From Gammaproteobacteria bacterium (GTDB taxonomy: Bacteria; Pseudomonadota; Gammaproteobacteria; Steroidobacterales; Steroidobacteraceae): 18,135 nucleotides of DNA. The number at the start of each line of letters is the position of its first letter. The first letter of the stretch is position 1. Position numbers and translations under genes: made by a program. Below, in pieces: positions 7,245-14,744 of this stretch. The DNA lies in NCBI GenBank assembly GCA_020846815.1, contig JADLDF010000062.1:1-18135 (forward strand), in the 5' to 3' direction. The notes under the pieces were generated by a model. That model was not told where the DNA came from. It saw only the letters and a program-made list of their open reading frames with translations, and did no database searches.

Positions 7245-8716
7245 CTACCGCGCGGGCACGCCCGGGGCTCGACGACGGGCGCCGGCAAGTCGGCGTCGCC
7301 GAACTGGCCGAGCTCGTCGCTGCGGAACGCGGCTGGCTCGCGGGGCTCGCCGATACCGGCACCCGCCATGCTCTGCTCGCCGACAATGGCATCGGCTGGG
7401 CGGTCGCCGACCTGGCGCTGCACGGGGCACGTGCCGTGAACGTGCCCCTGCCCGGCTACTTCACGCCCGGTCAGATCGGACACGCGCTCGCGACCGTCGG
7501 CGTCGACGTGGTCCTGACGGACGATCCCGCTCGCGTGCTCGGGCAGCACGAGGGCTGGCGGAAGATCGGCGCCGCGCCGGCGAGCGGGCTGATCGCACTG
7601 GCACGCAACTCGGCCGCGGTGGCGCGACCGACGCTGCCGACGGGAACGACCAAGATCACCTTCACCTCCGGTAGTACCGGCGCGCCGAAGGGGGTCTGCC
7701 TGGGCGCGGAGACGATCGACACCGTCGCCCGCTCGCTCGCCGACGTCATCGCGCCGCTCGGCGTGACGCGCCACCTCTGCCTGCTGCCGCTGGCGACGCT
7801 GCTCGACAACCTCGCGGGACTCGTGGCCGCGCCGCTCGCGGGTGCAACCGCCGTGCTGCCGACGCTAGCGGCGACCGGCATCCGCTACGGCGGCATCGAC
7901 AGCCGCGCGCTGCTGTCCTGCATCGAGCGTCACGCCCCGGAATCGATGATCCTGGCGCCCGAGCTGCTGCGCCTGCTGCTCGGCGCCGTGCGCCGTGGCT
8001 GGCGACCGCCCGACTCGCTGCGCTTCGTCGCGGTCGGCGGCGCGGCGGTCGCACCCGAGCTGCTGGCCGAGGCCCGGCGCTGCGGCCTGCCCGCTTTCGA
8101 AGGCTACGGGCTGAGCGAGTGCGCGTCGGTCGTGGCGCTGAGCACGCCGCAGGCGTCGCGCCCCGGCAGCGTCGGGCGGGTGCTGCCGCACGCCCGCGTG
8201 CGCGTCGATGCGCGCGGCGAGCTGCATGTCCGCGGTGCCGTGATGCTCGGCTATCTCGACGCGACGGATGCCAACCCCGCAACCGACGGCGAGATCGCGA
8301 CGGGCGACCTGGGGCGCCTCGACGCCGACGGCTTCGTCTACGTCGAGGGGCGGGCGAAGCACATCCTGATCAGCTCGCTCGGCCGCAACGTCTCGCCCGA
8401 ATGGGTGGAGCGCGAGCTGCTGGCGCAGCCTGCGATCGGCCAGGCCGTGGTGTTCGGCGATGCGCGGCCCTGGCTGTTCGCGCTGCTCGTGCCATCGAGC
8501 GCCGCGGTGAACGCGGCGGATCTCGCCGCCGCCGTCGCCCAGGCCAATCGCGGCCTGCCCGAGTACGCCCAGGTGCGTCGCTGGCAGCCGGCCCCGGCCG
8601 CGTTCAGCGCCGCCGACGGCAGCCTCACCGCCAACGGCCGGCCCCGGCGTGACGTGCTGCTGGCGCGGCACGCCGCGCTGCTCGACGCCGCCTACGCCCA
8701 GCCCCTCGCTTCCTGA
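7241..8716 (+). CDS. AMP-binding (acyl-adenylate-forming) ligase
   Basis: This 491-residue protein of the ANL superfamily would activate a carboxylic acid as acyl-AMP and perhaps pass it to CoA or another acceptor. Motifs in order: phosphate loop TFTSGSTGAPKG (140-151), GYGLSE (288-293), ATGDLGRLDADGFVYVEGR (353-371, giving the hinge region) and a C-terminal lid ending LTANGRPRR (462-470). In most family members the last motif is NGK, with the lysine completing adenylation; here that residue is Arg467. At 491 residues it is on the short side, mainly in the N-terminal half. It starts at the ATG at 7241 inside the preceding stop (ATGA), which fixes the start against an ATG 12 bases upstream. 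It lies next to an HDO oxidase and an SDR, and no carrier-protein gene is present. The substrate is unknown; a fatty or aryl acid is a guess from context. Confidence 0.92.
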   Translation: MTTARARPGLDDGRRQVGVAELAELVAAERGWLAGLADTGTRHALLADNGIGWAVADLALHGARAVNVPLPGYFTPGQIGHALATVGVDVVLTDDPARVLGQHEGWRKIGAAPASGLIALARNSAAVARPTLPTGTTKITFTSGSTGAPKGVCLGAETIDTVARSLADVIAPLGVTRHLCLLPLATLLDNLAGLVAAPLAGATAVLPTLAATGIRYGGIDSRALLSCIERHAPESMILAPELLRLLLGAVRRGWRPPDSLRFVAVGGAAVAPELLAEARRCGLPAFEGYGLSECASVVALSTPQASRPGSVGRVLPHARVRVDARGELHVRGAVMLGYLDATDANPATDGEIATGDLGRLDADGFVYVEGRAKHILISSLGRNVSPEWVERELLAQPAIGQAVVFGDARPWLFALLVPSSAAVNAADLAAAVAQANRGLPEYAQVRRWQPAPAAFSAADGSLTANGRPRRDVLLARHAALLDAAYAQPLAS

Positions 8717-8729
8717 CCCGGAGACCCGC

Positions 8730-9386
8730 ATGAGCCTGCTGCAGCAGCTGACGACCGCGAGCCACGCCGACCGCGACTACCTTCTCGCCGCACCCGCGAT
8801 CCGTCGCGCCATGAGCGGCGAGGCCACGCTCGAGCTCTACCTCGCCTTCCTCGGGCAGGCCTATCACCACGTCCGGCACACGGTGCCACTCTTGATGGCG
8901 GTCGGCAGCCGCCTGCCCGACGACAAGGCCTGGCTGCGCCGCGAGATCGTCCATTACATCGACGAGGAGCAGGGTCACGAGGAGTGGATCCTCGACGACA
9001 TCGCGGCCGCCGGTGGCGACCGCGCGGCCGCGGCCACGTCGCTGCCACGGGTCGAGACCGACGCGATGGTGGCCTATGCCTACGACGTCGCGCAGCGCCG
9101 CAATCCCGTCGGCTTCTTCGGCATGGTCTATGTCCTCGAGGGCACGAGCACCGCGCTCGCGCTCGATGCGGCGGACCGGATCCAGGCGCGGCTCGGGCTG
9201 CCCGACCAGGCGTTCCGCTACCTGCGCAGCCACGGGCAGCTCGACCAGGAGCACGTGCAGCATCTGGCCGGCATCCTCGACCACCTGCCGTCGCCGGCGG
9301 ACGGCGCGGCCGTCACGCAGTGTGCGCGCGCGATGTTCTGGCTGTACGGCAACGTATTCCGCGGCCTCGAGCGGCTGGCGTCGTGA
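8730..9386 (+). CDS. Heme-oxygenase-like diiron oxidase (HDO) family protein
   Basis: This 218-residue all-helical protein belongs to the iron-containing redox enzyme/TenA-like group (PF14518 type). It includes non-heme diiron enzymes such as the fatty-acid decarboxylase UndA, the lyase BesC and the N-oxygenase SznF. Candidate metal ligands are in the expected order: E80-Q-G-H83 in DEEQGHEEW, E137 in YVLEGTS, and E174-x3-H178 in LDQEHVQHL. The histidine cluster AYHHVRHT (44-51) lies on an earlier helix. The start is the ATG at 8730 with GGAG 9 bases upstream, 13 bases after the ligase stop. The reaction is unknown. Sitting between an acid-activating ligase and an SDR, it may oxidise or cleave the activated or free acid. 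A thiaminase or heme-degrading role is much less likely because the ExxH...E...ExxxH pattern is that of diiron members. Confidence 0.85.
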   Translation: MSLLQQLTTASHADRDYLLAAPAIRRAMSGEATLELYLAFLGQAYHHVRHTVPLLMAVGSRLPDDKAWLRREIVHYIDEEQGHEEWILDDIAAAGGDRAAAATSLPRVETDAMVAYAYDVAQRRNPVGFFGMVYVLEGTSTALALDAADRIQARLGLPDQAFRYLRSHGQLDQEHVQHLAGILDHLPSPADGAAVTQCARAMFWLYGNVFRGLERLAS

Positions 9387-10225
9387 TCGCGGACCGTCGC
9401 GTCCTGCTGACCGGCGGCGCTGGCGGCATCGGCGCCGCGATCGCCGCGGAGCTGCTCGCGGGCGGCGCGTCGGTGCTGCTGGTCGGCCGCAACGCGGAAT
9501 CGCTGCGCTCGGCTGCGGCCCGCCTCGCCGTCCCGGCCGGGCGCGTGGCGACCTTCGCGGCCGACGTCGCGCTCGAGGCCGACCGCGAGCGACTGGTCGA
9601 GTTCGCGAGCAACTGGCGGGGCGGCGTCGACCTGCTGATCAACAACGCCGGTCTCAACGACTTCGCGTGGCTGGAACAGCAGTCGGCGGCGATGATCGAC
9701 CGGCTGCTCGAAGTCAATGTCCACGGCCCGATCCAGCTGTGCCGCGCGCTGCTGCCGTTGCTGTCAGAGCAACCCGCAGCCGACATCGTCAACGTCGGCT
9801 CGGTGTTCGGCAGCATCGGCTATCCCGGACAGGCGGTCTATTCGGCGTCCAAGTTCGCGCTGCGCGGCTTCAGCGAGGCGCTGCGTCGCGAGCTCGCGCC
9901 GACGCACGTGCGGGTGCACTACCTGGCGCCTCGCGCCACGCGCACCGCGATGAACGCGGGCGCAGTCGACCGGCTCAACGCCGAACTCGGAGCCGCGATG
10001 GACGAGCCCGCGGTGGTCGCGGCCGCGCTGCGCCGCATGCTGGAGCGCAACACGCCGTTCGCCGTGCTCGGCTGGCCCGAGAAGCTGTTCGCACGAATCA
10101 ACGCCGTGTTGCCGGGCGTCGTCGACGGTGCGCTGCGCCGCCAGTTGCCCCTGATCCATCGCCACGCGACCGGCGCCCTGTCGGATGCCCGGTCCTGCCA
10201 TCCCGTGAAGGAGTCCTCGACATGA
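9383..10225 (+). CDS. Short-chain dehydrogenase/reductase (SDR)
   Basis: This 280-residue NAD(P)-dependent oxidoreductase shows the classical SDR order. The cofactor loop TGGAGGIG is at 10-17, a D61 for adenine contact (AADV), NNAG at 87-90, the catalytic serine S140 (VNVGS) and Y153-x3-K157 (YSASK). Arg36 after the second strand (VGRN) suggests NADPH preference. The start is a GTG at 9383 that overlaps the HDO stop (GTGA); there is no nearby in-frame ATG. A C-terminal extension of about 60 residues (WPEKLFARINAVLPGVVDGAL) is hydrophobic and resembles the membrane-associating tail of lipid-acting SDRs. It likely reduces or oxidises the product of the neighbouring enzymes, such as an aldehyde, ketone or alcohol. 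The substrate is not known. Confidence 0.92.
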   Translation: MIADRRVLLTGGAGGIGAAIAAELLAGGASVLLVGRNAESLRSAAARLAVPAGRVATFAADVALEADRERLVEFASNWRGGVDLLINNAGLNDFAWLEQQSAAMIDRLLEVNVHGPIQLCRALLPLLSEQPAADIVNVGSVFGSIGYPGQAVYSASKFALRGFSEALRRELAPTHVRVHYLAPRATRTAMNAGAVDRLNAELGAAMDEPAVVAAALRRMLERNTPFAVLGWPEKLFARINAVLPGVVDGALRRQLPLIHRHATGALSDARSCHPVKESST

Positions 10226-10884
10226 AGACCGCGCTCGCATTCACCGCCGCGCTGCTGGTGTCCACGCTCGCTTCGGCCGCCTCGAGCCCCACGCCGCCCG
10301 CGGGTCTGGAAGAACAGCTGCAGCAGATCCAGGGCGACTGGGCCCGCACCAACTACCTGACCCAGGACGAGGACCGCAAGGCCGCCGAGTTCGACGCGCT
10401 CGCGAAGCGCGCCGAGGCCTTCGTGCGCGCGTTCCCGGGCAGGGCGGAGCCGCTGATCTGGGAGGGCATCGTGCTGTCGACGTATGCCGGCGTGAAGGGC
10501 GGGCTCGGCGCGCTCGGCCTCGCCAAGCGCGCACGCGCCAGGCTCGAGGCTGCGCTCGCGCTCGATCCGGGCGCGCTCGACGGGTCGGCCTACACCAGCC
10601 TCGGCACGCTGTACTCCAAGGTGCCGGGTTTTCCGCTCGGATTCGGTGACGACGCCAAGGCGCGCAAACTCCTCGAGACCGCACTGAAGCTCAATCCCTC
10701 AGGCATCGATCCGAACTACTTCTACGGCGAGTTCCTCTACGACGCGGGCCGGTACCCCGAGGCGGTCACCGCGCTGCGCCGGGCACTGGCCGCACCGCCA
10801 CGGCCCGGCCGCGAGCTCGCCGACCGCGGGCGTCGCGGCGAGATCGAGGCTTTGCTCGCGAAGGCCCAGAGCAAGCTCGGCTGA
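10222..10884 (+). CDS. Periplasmic TPR-repeat protein
   Basis: This 220-residue protein starts at an ATG that overlaps the SDR stop (ATGA), with AAGGAG upstream at 10207-10212. A Sec signal peptide (residues 1-21, cleavage near ASAA) is followed by helical repeats. LIWEGIVLSTYAGVKGGLGA, ARARLEAALALDPGALDGSA, ARKLLETALKLNPSGIDPNY and FLYDAGRYPEAVTALRRALA are TPR-like pairs. The layout resembles small TatT-like periplasmic TPR proteins. It contains no catalytic residues that I can identify and probably binds a partner, perhaps the outer-membrane protein encoded 20 bases downstream. Being tightly coupled to a cytoplasmic enzyme operon suggests that the pathway's product acts in, or is moved to, the envelope. 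Confidence 0.82.
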   Translation: MKTALAFTAALLVSTLASAASSPTPPAGLEEQLQQIQGDWARTNYLTQDEDRKAAEFDALAKRAEAFVRAFPGRAEPLIWEGIVLSTYAGVKGGLGALGLAKRARARLEAALALDPGALDGSAYTSLGTLYSKVPGFPLGFGDDAKARKLLETALKLNPSGIDPNYFYGEFLYDAGRYPEAVTALRRALAAPPRPGRELADRGRRGEIEALLAKAQSKLG

Positions 10885-10904
10885 TCGAAGCGGCCGCCCA
10901 ACGC

Positions 10905-12602
10905 ATGCCTGCAACCCGTGGAGGTTCTGCGTTCGCCGTGCTCCTGGTGACGGCCGGGATCACGAGCGCGGCGCTGGCGCATCGTGCCGACGCCGCCGTC
11001 CTGCCGAGCGTCAGCGCACGCACCTCCGAACAGCGCCTGGAGCGCCCGCCGGGCGTGCCGACCGACACGGACTTGCAGGCGGAGGGCGCCCGCATCGGCC
11101 GCATCCAGGTCAAAGTCCGCGACCTGTTCGACACCAGCCGGCCGGACGAGGACACCTCGCTCTTCAGGCTGGCGAACCGCCTGCACATCGACACGCGTGC
11201 ATCGACGGTTCGCGATCAGCTGCTGTTCGCGGAGGGCGAGCCCTACTCGGGCCGCCTGCTGGAAGAGTCGGCACGTCTGCTGCGGACCCAGCGCTATCTG
11301 CGCGACGCCTGGGTCGTTCCGGTCGCCTGGCACGACGGCGTGGTCGACATCCTGGTCGAAGTGCAGGACGTCTGGACCTTCAACCCCGGCCTGTCCTTCG
11401 GACGCAAGGGCGGCGCCAGCACTTCAGGGTTCGAGCTCGAGGAGCTGAACCTGCTGGGCACCGGTGCGCAGCTCTCCCTCGGTCACACCTCCGGGGTCGA
11501 CCGCGACTCGAATCTGCTGATCTATCGCGATCGCCAGCTCGGCGGAAGCTGGTGGGGCGTCGATGCGCAATTTGCCGACAACAGCGACGGTCGGCGCACA
11601 TCGCTGCAGCTGCAGCACCCATTCCCGGCCCTGGACGCACGGTGGGCCGGCGGCCTGACACTGTCGGACGACGAACGGATCGACGCACGCTACGACCTCG
11701 GCAAGGTCACCGACCGCTACGGCGTCCGTGAGAAATACGCGAGTGCCTGGCTCGGGATGTCGCGCGGTCTACGTGGCGAGTGGACGACCCGGTACCGCTT
11801 CGGCTTCACCCGGGACGAGGCGCGCTTCGGTTCGCCGCTCGCGCCGCGGCCGACCGCCCTGCTGCCCGCCGACCGGCGGCTCGCCTATCCCTGGGTGTCC
11901 ATCGAGTGGCTCGAGGACGAGTTCCAGATCGAGCGCAATCGCGACCAGATCGATCGCACCGAGGATGTCGCACTCGGGCTGCGCGCGCACTTGCGGGTCG
12001 GATTCGCGAACCCGGCCTTCGGTGCCGATCGCAGCGCAACCGTGCTGAACGCCAGCGTGGCGCATGGCTGGGACCTGACGTCCCGTCAGACGTTGCAGCT
12101 CGACTCCAGCGCAGCCGGGCGGTTCGAGAGCGGAGTGTTCCGCGGCGGCCTGCTCGGGCTCGACGCCCGCTACTACTTCCGCCAGTCGCCGCGGCGGGTG
12201 CTCTATCTCGGCCTTTCGGGCCTCGAGGGACATCGCCTCGATGCCGACCAGCAGGTGCTGCTCGGCGGTGACAGCGGCCTGCGGGGCTATCCGTTGCGCT
12301 ACCAGTCCGGCGCCTCGCGCTGGCTGTTCACGGCCGAGCAGCGCTGGTTCAGCAACTGGTACCCGTTCCGGCTGTTCAACGTCGGCGGCGCGGTGTTCTT
12401 CGACGCCGGCCGAGTCGGGGGCATCGATCCACTCGGCGCACCGCCGCGCGGCCTACTGCGCGACATCGGCTTCGGCCTGCGGCTCGGCAACGGCCGCTCC
12501 GCCCTCGGCAACGTGGTCCACGTCGACCTCGCCTTCCCGCTGGATCGCGACGCTTCGATCGACAATGTCCAGTTCCTCGTCGAGACCCGTCGCAGCTTCT
12601 AA
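10905..12602 (+). CDS. Omp85/BamA-TamA-like outer-membrane protein with a POTRA domain
   Basis: This 565-residue protein has an N-terminal signal sequence (about 1-30) and one clear POTRA-like domain at about 64-153 (IGRIQVKVRDLFDTS ... VVDILVEVQDVWTFNPGLSF). The rest is a beta-barrel. The Omp85 lid-loop motif appears as GLRGYP (458-463, versus the usual VRGF/Y). The last residues are VETRRSF, with the terminal phenylalanine recognised by the Bam machinery. It is shorter than BamA (five POTRA) and TamA (three POTRA), so it belongs to a lineage of single-POTRA members of unknown client. It begins 20 bases after the TPR gene and is probably the last gene of the operon. A role in inserting or exporting a protein or lipid partner is inference from family. 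Confidence 0.85.
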   Translation: MPATRGGSAFAVLLVTAGITSAALAHRADAAVLPSVSARTSEQRLERPPGVPTDTDLQAEGARIGRIQVKVRDLFDTSRPDEDTSLFRLANRLHIDTRASTVRDQLLFAEGEPYSGRLLEESARLLRTQRYLRDAWVVPVAWHDGVVDILVEVQDVWTFNPGLSFGRKGGASTSGFELEELNLLGTGAQLSLGHTSGVDRDSNLLIYRDRQLGGSWWGVDAQFADNSDGRRTSLQLQHPFPALDARWAGGLTLSDDERIDARYDLGKVTDRYGVREKYASAWLGMSRGLRGEWTTRYRFGFTRDEARFGSPLAPRPTALLPADRRLAYPWVSIEWLEDEFQIERNRDQIDRTEDVALGLRAHLRVGFANPAFGADRSATVLNASVAHGWDLTSRQTLQLDSSAAGRFESGVFRGGLLGLDARYYFRQSPRRVLYLGLSGLEGHRLDADQQVLLGGDSGLRGYPLRYQSGASRWLFTAEQRWFSNWYPFRLFNVGGAVFFDAGRVGGIDPLGAPPRGLLRDIGFGLRLGNGRSALGNVVHVDLAFPLDRDASIDNVQFLVETRRSF

Positions 12603-12757
12603 GAAACGCGACTTTCTATGCCGGCGAATCGACAGCATGTGAGATCGGTTTCCGTCGACGGGGTCGCGCACAGCGCGATGGAAAACTTCTGAGGCTCCGG
12701 GAACGGCGCGCCGGCGCTGGCTGCAGGGGCTGCTCTGGTCCTGCGAGGCGCTGCCGC

Positions 12758-13093
12758 TTACTGGATCACGCCGCGAGCCTTCATGCGGTCGCAGGCATTC
12801 ATGCGCGGCGACAAGAGCGTCTTGCCCTGCTCCCTGGCACGCGCCTCCATGGCCTGATGGTGCTCGAGCTGGTAAGCCTTGCATTCGTCGTAGGTCTTGA
12901 ACGACCACATTTTCTGGCGATGGGCATTGCGTTCTTCCTGCGTCATCAAGGCCCAGCCGACGGTGTTGTTGTTGTCGATGGCAAAGCGCCTGCCGCCTTT
13001 TCCGGGACTCATGCCGGATACCGGCTGCGCAAGAACCAGAGCGGCGAGCGCGGCACAGAGAAGAGTGGTCAGCGCGAAACGTGCGAGTTTCAT
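12758..13093 (-). CDS. Small secreted protein of unknown function
   Basis: A 111-residue protein starts at the ATG at 13093, with AGGAG 6 bases upstream; the frame is open for 23 more codons, but without a ribosome-binding site. The N-terminus (MKLARFALTTLLCAALAALVLA) is a Sec signal peptide with no convincing lipobox. The mature part holds NNNTVGWALMTQEERNAHRQKM and FKTYDECKAYQLEHHQAMEARA. It is highly charged, predicted helical, and rich in His and Met, with two cysteines (DEC and NAC) that could form a disulfide. I do not recognise a characterised family. It is divergent from the cytochrome operon and shares its control region, so a link to that redox module or to metal binding is possible. 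No gene or clear terminator lies in 12603-12757 between it and the convergent Omp85 gene. Confidence 0.75.
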   Translation of the reverse strand: MKLARFALTTLLCAALAALVLAQPVSGMSPGKGGRRFAIDNNNTVGWALMTQEERNAHRQKMWSFKTYDECKAYQLEHHQAMEARAREQGKTLLSPRMNACDRMKARGVIQ

Positions 13094-13173
13094 GACATTT
13101 CTCCTGTCGTCGACGCGATAGTGGCTGCGGTCATTTTCCTTCCTGGGCGTGCCTGATCCCAACGGAAAGCGGC

Positions 13174-13206
13174 CTTAAGCCGACTTTAAGCTGCCCTGGC
13201 CATACT
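13174..13206 (+). promoter_or_regulatory. PmrA/QseB-type box and promoter of the cytochrome operon
   Basis: CTTAAG (13174-13179), five bases, then TTTAAG (13185-13190) is an exact YTTAAK-N5-YTTAAK tandem repeat, the binding site of PmrA/BasR and QseB-type regulators. Ten bases further is CATACT (13201-13206), a fair -10 element. The -35 has no consensus, and the box covers that position, as expected for an activated promoter. The cytochrome start codon is 35 bases downstream. The matching regulator is encoded at 14745-15404 in the same operon. Confidence 0.72.
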
Positions 13207-13241
13207 GCAGACGTGTTCAATCAGCAAACACGGGTGTCCCG

Positions 13242-13646
13242 ATGAAAACCGCCATCGCCTTTCTGGCTGCGCTGTTCACCACTGCCGCGCTGGCCGCCAC
13301 GCCTGCCGAACTGCTGGCAGACTACCGTGCCGAGGCCGCCCGGCAGGCAGCCGGTTTCGAACCGTCCCGGCAACGCGGTGCCGAGTTCCACGCCCGGCGT
13401 TTCGGCGTCTCGGCGAAGCTGCCGTCCTGCGCCAGCTGTCACACCGACGATCCGGCCCAACCGGGACGCCATGCCGTGACCGACAAGCCCATCAAGCCGC
13501 TGGCACCGTCGGCCAACGCCGAACGTTTCAGCGACCCAGCCAAGGTCGAAAAGTGGTTCAGGCGAAATTGCACCGAGGTCGTCGGCCGTGCATGCACCGC
13601 TGCCGAAAAGGCCGATTTCATTGCGTACGTCACCGGAGGGCACTGA
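13242..13646 (+). CDS. SHP-type monoheme cytochrome c (DUF1924)
   Basis: This 134-residue periplasmic cytochrome has a signal peptide (1-19) and a single heme-binding motif, C63-A-S-C66-H67. The conserved DUF1924 features GAEFHARRF, KPIKPLAPSANAERFSD and KWFRRNC are present. It resembles the sphaeroides heme protein (SHP), in which an asparagine is the sixth heme ligand and can move away to open the iron for oxygen or NO. N109 in RRNC is the likely equivalent, with C110 and C118 able to form the nearby disulfide. It is followed, one base after its stop, by a diheme cytochrome c and then a cytochrome b, the gene order known for SHP systems, where the diheme protein passes electrons to SHP. Its physiological substrate is unsettled. 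Confidence 0.9.
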   Translation: MKTAIAFLAALFTTAALAATPAELLADYRAEAARQAAGFEPSRQRGAEFHARRFGVSAKLPSCASCHTDDPAQPGRHAVTDKPIKPLAPSANAERFSDPAKVEKWFRRNCTEVVGRACTAAEKADFIAYVTGGH

Positions 13647-13647
13647 C

Positions 13648-14127
13648 ATGAAAAGCATTCTGCTGCTTGCCGTGCTGCTCCCGCTGGCCGCTCGCGCGGA
13701 CGAGCTGCGCCCGCCGCGCGATGCGCCGCCTGCTTTCCAGGCCGAATGCGCCAGCTGCCACATCGCCTTTCCCCCGCAATTGCTGGCGGCGAACGACTGG
13801 CGGCGTGTGATGCGTGCGCTCGAGAAGCACTACGGCGACAATGCGAGCCTCGACGACAGGACCCGCCAGACCCTCGAGGACTTCTACGTCCGCAATGCCG
13901 GCAAGGCCGCGAAAGCCGGCGTCGACAGAACGAACGAGGCGGAATTGCCGCGCATCACCCGAACTCCCTGGTTCGTGCGCGAGCATCGCGAGGTTCGGCA
14001 GACCGACTGGCGGCACGTCAAGGTCAAGACGCCGGCCAACTGTGTGGCCTGCCACACCAGGGCAGCGGAAGGCAGCTATCGCGAGCGCGAGATTGTCATG
14101 CCCGATGGGCGGCGCTGGGAGGACTGA
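13648..14127 (+). CDS. Diheme cytochrome c (DHC type)
   Basis: This 159-residue protein has a signal peptide (1-17, ending ARA) and two heme motifs, C34-A-S-C37-H38 and C132-V-A-C135-H136. Length and spacing fit the diheme cytochrome c family found with SHP. Sixth-ligand candidates include H61 (EKHYGDNASLDD) and H113 (REHREV). The start is the ATG at 13648, with GGAGGG 7 bases upstream inside the end of the SHP gene; only one base separates the stop of SHP from this ATG. The likely role is to carry electrons from the membrane cytochrome b to SHP in the periplasm. Confidence 0.92.
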   Translation: MKSILLLAVLLPLAARADELRPPRDAPPAFQAECASCHIAFPPQLLAANDWRRVMRALEKHYGDNASLDDRTRQTLEDFYVRNAGKAAKAGVDRTNEAELPRITRTPWFVREHREVRQTDWRHVKVKTPANCVACHTRAAEGSYREREIVMPDGRRWED

Positions 14128-14128
14128 C

Positions 14129-14734
14129 ATGGACAAAGTGCTGATCTGGGACTGGCCGGTACGCATCGGCCACTGGCTACTGGTCGGCGCCTTCGCGCTG
14201 GCCTGGACGACCGGCGAGAGCGAGGAGTGGCGTCTCGTGCATGTGTCCGCGGGCGCCATCGTGGTCGGCGTCATCCTGTTTCGTCTGCTGTGGGGCATCG
14301 CCGGCACGAGCCACGCGCGTTTCGCCAGCTTCGTCCGCGGCCCCGGTGCCGTGCGGGATCATGTCCTGGGCCTGCTGCGGGGCGATGAACCGAAGCATGC
14401 CGGCCACAATGCCGCCGGCGGCTGGGCCATCGTCGCCCTGCTTGCTCTGGGCTTGTCGAGCGGCGCCAGCGGCTGGCTCGTGTACCAGGAACTGGGTGGA
14501 GCGTGGCTGGAAGATGCGCACGAAGCACTGGCGTCGGGCATGCTCGTCGTCGCCGCGCTGCATGTGACCGGCGTCGTCGTCAGCAGCCTCGCATATCGCG
14601 AGAATCTTGTGCGCGCGATGCTGACCGGCTTCAAGCAGGGTCGGCCCGACGAGGCGATAGCCCATGCGCGCGCCCTCATGCTCGTGCCGATGCTGGCTTT
14701 CGTTGCCGCCTGCGCATGGTGGCTGGCACGGTAG
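14129..14734 (+). CDS. Cytochrome b561-type membrane protein
   Basis: This 201-residue protein is of the di-heme cytochrome b/Ni-hydrogenase b-subunit type. It has about four to five membrane helices, approximately 11-28, 38-58, 97-116, 131-153 and 182-200. Histidines positioned as b-heme ligands are H15 (RIGHW), H38 (RLVHVS), H131 (EDAHEAL) and H145 (AALHVTG). The protein is expected to take electrons from the quinol pool and hand them to the diheme cytochrome c. Its ATG at 14129 follows the DHC stop by one base, with GGGAGGA just upstream. The repeated one-base spacing shows a tight SHP-DHC-cytochrome b unit. Confidence 0.9.
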   Translation: MDKVLIWDWPVRIGHWLLVGAFALAWTTGESEEWRLVHVSAGAIVVGVILFRLLWGIAGTSHARFASFVRGPGAVRDHVLGLLRGDEPKHAGHNAAGGWAIVALLALGLSSGASGWLVYQELGGAWLEDAHEALASGMLVVAALHVTGVVVSSLAYRENLVRAMLTGFKQGRPDEAIAHARALMLVPMLAFVAACAWWLAR

Positions 14735-14744
14735 GATCGCGCCC

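Noticed and set aside
8730..9386. HDO protein as a TenA thiaminase or biliverdin-forming heme oxygenase
   Set aside because: It has the ExxH...E...ExxxH diiron pattern, and the neighbouring genes have no thiamine or heme context.
9013..10221. Plus-strand frame upstream of and fused to the TPR gene
   Set aside because: It is an out-of-frame reading of the HDO and SDR genes. The TPR protein has its own ATG, ribosome-binding site and signal peptide at 10222.
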